From an uncultured Anaerotruncus sp. (GTDB lineage: Bacteria; Bacillota; Clostridia; Oscillospirales; Ruminococcaceae), in NCBI GenBank assembly GCA_910586875.1, contig CAJUJI010000169.1:1-5542 (forward strand): 5,542 bases of DNA, read 5' to 3'. The translations under genes were made by a program, and so were the position numbers. The notes under the pieces are model-generated. The model was not told the origin of the DNA. It did not search any database and was given only the letters and a program-made list of their open reading frames with translations. Of this stretch, positions 1-5,398 are shown in pieces (the first letter of the stretch is position 1; the number at the start of each line of letters is the position of its first letter).

Positions 1-163
1 GATATGGTCAATTTCCACTATTTTCATTGGATTTAAAAGCTTGATTTATATATTTTAACAGTTATAATAAAATCAACCGTTCGGATAATACAAATTTCCA
101 AAGGCAGCTACAGGGAATGATGTACCAGTCCGAGATCACCCAATTGTTTTAAGGAGGTTCTCA
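1..163 (+). promoter_or_regulatory. Promoter and 5' leader region of the transporter operon
   Basis: This AT-rich stretch has no convincing gene. It holds a sigma-A-like promoter (separate entry), a leader of roughly 85-90 nt, and the AAGGAGG Shine-Dalgarno site at 151-157, six bases before the tctC ATG. A short open frame, ATG 117 to TAA 150-152 (11 codons), ends inside that site. CCG-TT-CGG at 77-84 is a small inverted repeat at the expected transcription start and could be part of an operator, but it is too short to claim. AATTTCCA occurs at 10-17 and again at 93-100. No riboswitch fold was recognised. The upstream gene and any regulator lie outside the window. Confidence 0.5.
41..68 (+). 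promoter_or_regulatory. Predicted sigma-A-type promoter
   Basis: The -35 candidate TTGATT (41-46) and a perfect -10 TATAAT (63-68) are separated by 16 nt, close to the preferred 17. The flanks are AT-rich, as expected for a Gram-positive housekeeping promoter. Transcription would start near 75 and read into tctC. A weaker overlapping alternative is TTGGAT (27-32) with TATATT (49-54), also with a 16-nt spacer. This is motif matching only. Confidence 0.55.
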
Positions 164-1189
164 ATGAAAAAGTTCCGTTTACTCGCATCGATTTTTGCTT
201 TAACAAGTTTAGTGGCTACTTTTGGCTGTAGTGCTTCCTCACCAACAGCCTCCTCCAGTCAAACAGCATCTCCTCCTACATCCTCACAATCCGCCCCTAT
301 ACAAGAACCGGCAGCTGCCTTTCCGGAAAAGGATATCACCTGTGTTTATTTTTCTGCGGTGGGCTCCGGCGGTGACATTTTCCTGCGCAATTTGGGTGCT
401 GCCATTCAACCGCATATGAACGGACATAATCTAGTGGTGGAAAATCGTGTTGGCGCAAGCGGTGGAACAGCGATGGTTTATGTTTCTGGACAAGCAGCAG
501 ATGGCTATACGCTTATGGGTACAAGTACCTCGATTGTAATGTCATCTGTCCTAACCGATATTCCCGTAAAATATGACAATTTTAAATATGTCTGTGGGAT
601 GGTTTATGACCCGGAATATGTGTATTGCCGGAAAGATGCACCCTACAATGACATTGCAGAACTGATTGAATATGCAAAAGCGCACCCTGGCGAGGTCAGC
701 TTTGGTTTTCCGCTCGCTTCCTCCTCTGAGGCGCTTGCACAGACGGTGTTGATTCAGGAATCTGGAATTGATGCGAAAACAGTTGTTTTTGAAGGTGGCA
801 CAGAATGCTTTACTTCGCTGCTGGGTGGGCATGTAGATGTCAGTGTTGGTGGCTACAGTGATTTTAAAGCACAGTATGAAACCGGCGAAATCAAAGTGCT
901 GGCGACCCTATTGGATCAACCGACTGAAATGTTACCGGATGTAAAGCCACTGAAAGACCAGGGTGTTGATGTAGTGCTGGAAAAAATACGCGGAATTATC
1001 GCTCCAATTGACACACCAGATGAAGTGGTTGAACAGCTTTGCACTCTATTCCAAACAGCTTATGAAAATGAAACCTTTGTAAATACGCTGAAAGCAGATG
1101 GATGCGAGGTTACGTTCGTAAAGGGCGATGAGGTGAAGGCCAGCTATGACACGATCGCCGCATACGCAAAAGAGAAACTAGCTGCATAA
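164..1189 (+). CDS. tctC: TTT transporter substrate-binding lipoprotein (TctC/Bug family)
   Basis: This is the extracytoplasmic solute receptor of a tripartite tricarboxylate transporter; it captures a carboxylate and delivers it to TctA/TctB. Residues 1-21 form a lipoprotein signal peptide (KK start, hydrophobic core) ending in TFG before Cys22, the predicted lipidated residue; Phe at -2 makes the lipobox slightly atypical. Residues 23-52 are a Ser/Thr/Pro/Gln-rich linker, typical of a Gram-positive membrane-anchored binding protein. The family core follows: GSGGD (67-71), VENRVGASGG (92-101) and DGYTL (113-117) are hallmark Bug-family motifs. The 341-residue length is normal once the linker is counted. 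The start at ATG 164 is fixed by AAGGAGG at 151-157. It is the first gene of the operon, with tctB 34 nt downstream. Six cysteines besides Cys22 (60, 144, 155, 215, 293, 314) are unusual for an exported protein. The ligand cannot be read from sequence; tricarboxylate specificity is only the family name. Confidence 0.93.
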   Translation: MKKFRLLASIFALTSLVATFGCSASSPTASSSQTASPPTSSQSAPIQEPAAAFPEKDITCVYFSAVGSGGDIFLRNLGAAIQPHMNGHNLVVENRVGASGGTAMVYVSGQAADGYTLMGTSTSIVMSSVLTDIPVKYDNFKYVCGMVYDPEYVYCRKDAPYNDIAELIEYAKAHPGEVSFGFPLASSSEALAQTVLIQESGIDAKTVVFEGGTECFTSLLGGHVDVSVGGYSDFKAQYETGEIKVLATLLDQPTEMLPDVKPLKDQGVDVVLEKIRGIIAPIDTPDEVVEQLCTLFQTAYENETFVNTLKADGCEVTFVKGDEVKASYDTIAAYAKEKLAA

Positions 1190-1200
1190 TTTATGCGGTT
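1180..1200 (+). other. Hairpin between tctC and tctB
   Basis: Bases 1180-1187 can pair with 1193-1200: eight base pairs including two G-T wobbles, around a five-base loop. The core GCATAA-T-TTATGC (1184-1196) is a perfect inverted repeat that overlaps the tctC TAA stop. No U-tract follows, so it is not a classical terminator. A stem directly behind a binding-protein gene would fit mRNA 3'-end stabilisation or processing that raises receptor levels over membrane subunits. That role is inferred. Confidence 0.4.
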
Positions 1201-1210
1201 TAGCTGTGAA

Positions 1211-1218
1211 AAAGGAGG
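1211..1218 (+). promoter_or_regulatory. Ribosome binding site that sets the tctB start
   Basis: AAAGGAGG lies five bases before ATG 1224. An in-frame GTG at 1206 would place this motif inside the coding sequence and has no such site before it, so ATG 1224 is preferred. Confidence 0.85.
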
Positions 1219-1223
1219 CTATT

Positions 1224-1688
1224 ATGAAACTCCTAAAAGATACCACCCGTTTAGGTGGCGTACTATTTTTACTGCTAAGTGGATGGATGATTGTAACCGC
1301 TCTGCAATTTAAATATACAGGCGCCGACCCAATGGGGCCGGGCAAATATCCAATTGCATTGGCAGCGGCCACATTTGTGTTATCATTTCTGTTGGTATGC
1401 CTGGGGGATAAAAAGAGGCAGGAGAACAAGGAGGACAGCGAACAGGAGCGCGAGTCGGCGGCATTTCAGCCGCTGCTCGTTACGGTTGTTGCGATGCTCG
1501 TTTATCTATGCGTTTTTGAAATAATCGGTTTTATTCTTTCCAGCGTGTTATTTCTGTTTGGGTTGAGCATGTATTATGACCGGACCCAATGGAAAATCGC
1601 CATCCTATATTCGGTGGGCTTTACGGCAATCCTATATCTCCTTTTCCGCGTGATGCTGGGAATTCTTTTGCCCACGATCTGGCTTTAG
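1224..1688 (+). CDS. tctB: TTT transporter small membrane subunit (TctB)
   Basis: This is the small integral membrane component of the tripartite tricarboxylate transporter, which partners the large permease TctA; its exact mechanistic role in the family is poorly defined. With the ATG at 1224 the protein has 154 residues, normal for TctB. Hydrophobic segments lie at about 12-29, 43-61, 84-104, 104-118 and 124-150. GPGKYP at 38-43 matches the family's GPGxxP motif after the first helix. A charged cytoplasmic-type loop (about 62-78, rich in Lys, Glu, Asp, Gln) separates the second and third segments. The C-terminus, ending shortly after LLP (148-150), looks intact. The gene lies 34 nt after tctC, but an unusually long gap of about 129 nt precedes tctA. 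TctB is weakly conserved, so the call rests on topology, the GPG motif and position between tctC and tctA. Confidence 0.9.
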   Translation: MKLLKDTTRLGGVLFLLLSGWMIVTALQFKYTGADPMGPGKYPIALAAATFVLSFLLVCLGDKKRQENKEDSEQERESAAFQPLLVTVVAMLVYLCVFEIIGFILSSVLFLFGLSMYYDRTQWKIAILYSVGFTAILYLLFRVMLGILLPTIWL

Positions 1689-1817
1689 AGGGATGGTAAC
1701 CTGAAGCTGAAAGGGGACACCACAATTTTTCCTTTGCGAAGTGTACGCTTTCGGCCTGATCCGTTTTAATTCCAACAATGTCAGTTCACATTCGGTCTGG
1801 CAAGAATGGAGGTTGTT
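1689..1817 (+). other. Long tctB-tctA intergenic spacer
   Basis: The gap of about 129 nt is far longer than the other junctions of this operon. No gene is supported in it. It contains AATGT (1777-1781) and ACATT (1788-1792), an inverted repeat around six bases, and an imperfect CGAAG/CTTTCG pairing near 1737-1752. Neither resembles a terminator with a U-tract, and no good -35/-10 pair was found. It ends in the tctA Shine-Dalgarno site. Confidence 0.5.
1808..1812 (+). promoter_or_regulatory. Ribosome binding site that sets the tctA start
   Basis: GGAGG is placed five bases before ATG 1818. An in-frame ATG at 1806 overlaps this site and has no Shine-Dalgarno of its own, so translation most likely begins at 1818 (MIIQQF). 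Confidence 0.8.
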
Positions 1818-3323
1818 ATGATAATCCAGCAATTTATTGCAGGTCTTGGGGTTGCGTTCTCTCCACTAAACCTGTTGGCAATCGCCGCAGGGGTTACCTG
1901 GGGCATTATTGGAGGTGCAATTCCCGGTATCAATGGCTCAATTGCGATGGCGCTGATGCTTCCCTTGACCTATGGCATGGATTTAATGCGCTCATTGCCG
2001 ATGTTGGCGGCGGTTTATGTCGGCGCGGAATACGGTGGCTCAATTCCTGCTATTCTAATTAAAACTCCAGGTACCAGCGCCGCTGCTGCTACCGTTTTGG
2101 ATGGATACGAAATGCACCGTCAGGGCCATGGGGGAAAAGCACTGTTTGTATCGCTGTTTTCCGGATTTACCGGCGGCTTTGTCAGTGTACTTCTTTTGGT
2201 AGCGTTTGCAATTCCACTTTCTACCTTTGGGCTGAAGTTTGGCCCTTCCCAATACGCATTGCTGGGTCTGATGGGGTTGACGGTGGTTGGCTCTGTATCC
2301 GGCGGCAACGCAATAAAAGGATTGATCTCAGCATTATTCGGACTTTTGTTGGCAACTGTAGGATTGGACCCTGTAACTGGCGTTCCACGCTTTACACTAG
2401 GAAGCTATAAGCTGATGGAAGGGTTTGATCTTATCCCTGTAATTGTGGGATTTTTTGCAATTAGTGAGGTGCTTTCCCAAATTTATCATGGAGATTTGGG
2501 GATCAAAATTCGTGAAAAGGTCAAAATTGAATTTCCGACGAAGAAAGAGTTTAAGCAGTTCTTACCGATTGCAGGGTTAAGCGGGTTTGCAGGGACCTTT
2601 GTGGGGGCGCTTCCTGGTGCGGGTGCAACCATTGCCTCATGGCTTGCCTATTCGCAAACCAAACAGTTTTGCAAAAACACCGAAACCTTCGGGCATGGGG
2701 ATATCCGTGGTGTAGCTGCACCAGAATCTTCAAACAATGCAGTTCCTGCTGGCGCACTGATCCCATTGTTAGCCTTGGGAATTCCTGGTTCAAACTCAAC
2801 GGCAATTCTGCTAGCAGGCTTTAACCTGCAAGGGGTTGCACCGGGTCCACTGCTGTTTACCACACAGCCGGAAATTCCCTATACGTTGATGGCCTGTATG
2901 ATGGTTGCGCAGTTTGTTATGGTTGCAATCGGATTGATTCTGATTCGTCCGGCTGTACGTATCACCTCTATCTCTCCGAAATACATGATGACAGCAATTT
3001 TAATGTTCTGTTTTATCGGCTCTTTTTCAGCAACCAATACGGTGTTTGCAATGGGGCTTGCGCTGGTATTTGGACTGGTTGGGTTTGTGATGAAGGAACT
3101 AGGCTTTTCTGCGCCTGCAACGGTATTGGGCTTTGTATTAGGAGCCTTGGTGGAAAACAACGTCCGTCGTGCATTGGTGCTTTCGGATGGAGGAATTGGA
3201 ATTTTCTTTCAAGGAACCATCAACATCATTCTGATCCTTGTAATTTTGTGCAGCCTCATTTTTCCGATTGTTGCAGCGCAGCTCAAAAAAATAAAAGTAA
3301 AAAAGCAAGCCGATTGCTTTTGA
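1818..3323 (+). CDS. tctA: TTT transporter large membrane subunit (TctA)
   Basis: This is the large permease subunit of the tripartite tricarboxylate transporter, expected to be a multi-helix inner membrane protein that moves the carboxylate using an ion gradient. From ATG 1818 it has 501 residues, the usual family length. Family motifs are clear: GAIPGINGS (33-41), ALMLPLTYGMD (45-55), YVGAEYGGSIPAILIKTPGT (67-86) and DGYEM just after. In the second half come GALPGAGAT (263-271), PESSNNAVPAG (302-312), LGIPG (320-324) and PGPLLF soon after. The paired GxxPG and Pro-Gly motifs of the two halves reflect the internal repeat known in this family. The protein ends in a basic tail (about 488-501). 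The last codons and stop overlap an 8-bp inverted repeat at 3301-3321. The lyase gene starts 12 nt after the stop, so transport and metabolism are probably co-transcribed. Function is confident; the transported substrate is unknown. Confidence 0.95.
   Translation: MIIQQFIAGLGVAFSPLNLLAIAAGVTWGIIGGAIPGINGSIAMALMLPLTYGMDLMRSLPMLAAVYVGAEYGGSIPAILIKTPGTSAAAATVLDGYEMHRQGHGGKALFVSLFSGFTGGFVSVLLLVAFAIPLSTFGLKFGPSQYALLGLMGLTVVGSVSGGNAIKGLISALFGLLLATVGLDPVTGVPRFTLGSYKLMEGFDLIPVIVGFFAISEVLSQIYHGDLGIKIREKVKIEFPTKKEFKQFLPIAGLSGFAGTFVGALPGAGATIASWLAYSQTKQFCKNTETFGHGDIRGVAAPESSNNAVPAGALIPLLALGIPGSNSTAILLAGFNLQGVAPGPLLFTTQPEIPYTLMACMMVAQFVMVAIGLILIRPAVRITSISPKYMMTAILMFCFIGSFSATNTVFAMGLALVFGLVGFVMKELGFSAPATVLGFVLGALVENNVRRALVLSDGGIGIFFQGTINIILILVILCSLIFPIVAAQLKKIKVKKQADCF
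3301..3321 (+). other. Perfect inverted repeat at the end of tctA
   Basis: AAAAGCAA (3301-3308) and TTGCTTTT (3314-3321) form a perfect 8-bp stem with a five-base loop. It covers the last codons of tctA and the first base of its TGA stop, only 15 nt before the next start codon. The stem is AU-rich with two GC pairs and lacks a U-tract beyond itself, so it is at most a weak terminator. It may serve as an mRNA processing or stability element between transporter and enzyme genes. Confidence 0.4.
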
Positions 3324-3335
3324 AAGGGGCTATTT

Positions 3336-4247
3336 ATGAAACGGCAAACACGGGCCGCTCAATTGCGAGCGCTAATGCGAGAGAAACCGCACATCTACTT
3401 TCCCGCTGTCTATGATGCGCTTTCTGCAAGCATGGCTGAAAAAGCCGGCTTTGAAGCAGTATTGGTCAGTGGCTCCTCGATCTCCAACGAGCGGCTGGGT
3501 ATTACCGATATTGGGGTACTCTCTTATGGAGAGTATCGAGAAACACTTACAAATATGTTACATGCTTCAAACATCCCTATCATCGCCGATGTAGATACCG
3601 GATTTGGCGGGATCTCCACCATCCTACGAATGGTAGAGGAATATGAGCGGATGGATCTTGCAGGGATTATGCTCGAAGACCAAACCTTTCCTAAGCGGTG
3701 CGCCTATTTTGAAGGGTTGACTGTGGTGCCAGAGGAGGAGATGTACCTGCGATTGAAAGCGGCACTTTGTGCGCGCAAGGATTCCGACTTTGTCATTATG
3801 GCTCGGACAGATGCAGCCTCGGATGATACAAAAGGGATGGATGAGGCGCTACGGCGTGCAAAACTTTATTACGAATGGGGCGCAGACATTGTTTATATCA
3901 GCGCGCCCCCTACCAGAGAGGATTTTTTTCGCATTGGGGAATTGGGCTTTCCCACAGCGGTTTGTATCATCGAAGGCACCCCTAGTGAACAGTTTACCGC
4001 TGCGGAGTTTGCACAAATTGGGATTACCTGGACCATCTTTCCGCAGTCACTCATTCGGGCGCTGATTTATGCGAACCAACAGGTTCTTTCCGCTCTTTAT
4101 GCGACCGGAAGTTGCAGAGCATATGGTTCTATACTTTGTTCACAAAGGGAGCGCAATGATCATGCTGCGCTGCCGAAATATGTTGCATTTGAGGCCGCTG
4201 TTACAGGCAAATCTGACGCCGGCATTACACACTGGAAATATTTTTGA
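3336..4247 (+). CDS. Isocitrate lyase/PEP mutase superfamily enzyme, methylisocitrate lyase-like
   Basis: This is a cytoplasmic TIM-barrel enzyme of the superfamily containing methylisocitrate lyase (PrpB), 2,3-dimethylmalate lyase, PEP mutase and oxaloacetate decarboxylase. Its 303 residues fit that group. Visible landmarks: VSGSSISNERLG (44-55) with Asp58, ADVDTGFGG (84-92) giving Asp85 and Asp87 for Mg2+ binding, EDQTFPKRC (114-122) and MARTDA (155-160). By my recollection of E. coli PrpB, Asp58, Asp85, Asp87, Lys121, Cys123 and Arg158 are matched here, with Lys120, Cys122 and Arg157. However, the KRCGH loop reads KRCAY (His to Tyr124), the Glu of FPEA becomes Ser189, and the Asn of NITE becomes Cys210. 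The retained Cys favours a C-C lyase over a phosphomutase, but the substrate site is altered. ATG 3336 follows AAAGGGG by six bases. It lies between tctA and the dehydrogenase gene, suggesting it degrades the imported acid. Automated labels such as prpB would be over-specific. Confidence 0.88.
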   Translation: MKRQTRAAQLRALMREKPHIYFPAVYDALSASMAEKAGFEAVLVSGSSISNERLGITDIGVLSYGEYRETLTNMLHASNIPIIADVDTGFGGISTILRMVEEYERMDLAGIMLEDQTFPKRCAYFEGLTVVPEEEMYLRLKAALCARKDSDFVIMARTDAASDDTKGMDEALRRAKLYYEWGADIVYISAPPTREDFFRIGELGFPTAVCIIEGTPSEQFTAAEFAQIGITWTIFPQSLIRALIYANQQVLSALYATGSCRAYGSILCSQRERNDHAALPKYVAFEAAVTGKSDAGITHWKYF

Positions 4248-4261
4248 TGGTAGCTTGAGAA

Positions 4262-4276
4262 TGCTTGCAAAAAGCA
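4262..4276 (+). other. Small hairpin upstream of the dehydrogenase gene
   Basis: TGCTT (4262-4266) and AAGCA (4272-4276) can form a 5-bp stem with a five-base loop, immediately before the Shine-Dalgarno GGAGG at 4281-4285. It lies in the 48-nt gap between the lyase and dehydrogenase genes. It is weak and could occur by chance; any effect on translation is speculative. Confidence 0.2.
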
Positions 4277-4295
4277 AAAAGGAGGGATTTCTTGC

Positions 4296-5384
4296 ATGGC
4301 ATTTTATCGTATTGGCGTATTGTTGGGGGATGATATTGGTCTAGAGGTAGTACCCGTTGCGGTGGAGGTTTTAAAAATAGCAATCGCCCCTTATCCAGAT
4401 ATCCAGGTGGAATGGGTTGAACTGCCGGTTGGGTTATCCGCGTTTCGTACATTTGGCAGCTCTCTGCCCGCACAAACGGTTGATATTTTGCCAACATTGG
4501 ATGGCTTCATTTTGGGGCCGATTGGACATATGGCCTATCCAAAGGATATCAACTGTTTTCCGCCGCATATGGTTTTGCGGCGGGATTTGGACCTGATAAG
4601 CAATATCCGACCCGCGAAGGCTTATCCTATGGTTCCTTCCCTCCACCAAGGGGTAGATTTGGTAATTGTTCGTGAAAATACGCAAGGCTTCCAACCGGAT
4701 AGAAATATGTTTGCTGGCAACAGTGAATGTATGCCAACCCCTGATTTAGCACTTTCAACACGGGTAATCACCCGCCGCAATTCTATGCTTGCCGCTAGAG
4801 CTGCATTTCAACTTGCCCGGCAGCGCAACAAGAAAAAGAAGGTGACGGTGATCCATAAGAACACGGTTTTTAAGCTCGGATGTGGTTTATTTGTGGACTG
4901 TGCACAGGAGGTAGCGAAGGAATTTCCAGACATTGAGATAGAAACCTGTGTCGTGGACACCTTTGCCATGAAGATGGTGATGAGGCCGCAGGACTATGAT
5001 GTAGTACTTGCCAGCAATCTGTTTGGGGATATCCTTTCCGATGAGGCGGCTGGGATTGTAGGAGGTCTCGGGATGGCGCCGGGACTAAATTTAGGGCCGC
5101 GTTATCGCATGGCGAATGCAACCCATGGCTCTGCGCCAGATATCGCTGGAAAGAATATCGCCAATCCTTTTGCAATGATTTTGTCTGCACAGCTACTCTT
5201 TTCCTGGTTGGCCCACGAAAAGCAGGATGATTCTGCTATTCAAGCGGCACAGGCGGTTGAGGCCGCAGCAGAGGCCGTTTTGGGTGATAAGGCTGTAGTT
5301 ACACCGGATCTTGGTGGTACTGGAGGCACGCTGCAAATGGGTGAGGCGATTTGCAGGATTTTGGAAGATCAGCGGAATTTTTGA
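4296..5384 (+). CDS. Isocitrate/isopropylmalate dehydrogenase family oxidative decarboxylase
   Basis: This is predicted to be an NAD-dependent, metal-dependent enzyme that oxidises and decarboxylates a 2-hydroxy acid with a malate backbone; relatives act on 3-isopropylmalate, isocitrate, homoisocitrate or tartrate. The 362 residues are full length. Conserved parts: nucleotide-site start GDDIGLE (11-17; usually GDGIGPE), Arg95, Arg105 and Arg126 matching the substrate-binding arginines of isopropylmalate dehydrogenase, HKNT with Lys188 as the catalytic lysine, Asp221, and NLFGDILSDE (241-250) with Asp245 and Asp249 for the metal. HGSAPD (277-282) places Asp282 where NAD-specific members have Asp. 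RENTQGFQ (126-133) resembles the isocitrate/tartrate/homoisocitrate branch more than the RELTGG of LeuB, and Gln133 replaces the family's catalytic Tyr. GGAGG at 4281-4285 supports ATG 4296, with a rather long 10-nt spacing. No leucine biosynthesis genes are nearby, so a LeuB role is unlikely. Family certain, substrate unknown. Confidence 0.9.
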   Translation: MAFYRIGVLLGDDIGLEVVPVAVEVLKIAIAPYPDIQVEWVELPVGLSAFRTFGSSLPAQTVDILPTLDGFILGPIGHMAYPKDINCFPPHMVLRRDLDLISNIRPAKAYPMVPSLHQGVDLVIVRENTQGFQPDRNMFAGNSECMPTPDLALSTRVITRRNSMLAARAAFQLARQRNKKKKVTVIHKNTVFKLGCGLFVDCAQEVAKEFPDIEIETCVVDTFAMKMVMRPQDYDVVLASNLFGDILSDEAAGIVGGLGMAPGLNLGPRYRMANATHGSAPDIAGKNIANPFAMILSAQLLFSWLAHEKQDDSAIQAAQAVEAAAEAVLGDKAVVTPDLGGTGGTLQMGEAICRILEDQRNF

Positions 5385-5386
5385 GG

Positions 5387-5391
5387 GGAGG
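5387..5391 (+). promoter_or_regulatory. Ribosome binding site supporting a TTG start at 5399
   Basis: GGAGG within GGGGAGGG (5385-5392) lies seven bases before TTG 5399. No ATG or GTG occurs at a suitable distance in that frame, so this site decides the start of the last gene. It begins directly after the dehydrogenase stop codon. Confidence 0.7.
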
Positions 5392-5398
5392 GAACTAC

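Noticed and set aside
1206..1223. GTG 1206 as the tctB start
   Set aside because: The AAAGGAGG site would be inside the gene, while ATG 1224 is correctly spaced behind it.
1724..1770. Internal promoter in the tctB-tctA gap (TTGCGA with TTTAAT)
   Set aside because: The spacer is about 25 nt and both boxes are weak matches.
1632..1832. Reverse-strand open frame across the tctB-tctA gap
   Set aside because: Much of it is the antisense of tctB and the tctA start; composition is not protein-like, no convincing ribosome binding site was seen, and there is no family resemblance.
1778..2062. Forward open frame overlapping the start of tctA in another frame
   Set aside because: It lies almost entirely inside the strongly conserved TctA coding sequence and its translation resembles no known family.
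3301..3330. Intrinsic terminator after tctA
   Set aside because: The stem has only two GC pairs and no U-tract after it, and the next gene begins within 15 nt with its own ribosome binding site.
3336..4247. Annotation as true methylisocitrate lyase (prpB) of the methylcitrate cycle
   Set aside because: Several usual active-site residues differ and no prpC or prpD-like gene is present in the window.
4296..5384. Annotation as leuB (3-isopropylmalate dehydrogenase)
   Set aside because: The RELTGG signature of LeuB is replaced by RENTQG, and the neighbours are transporter and lyase genes rather than leuA/leuC/leuD.
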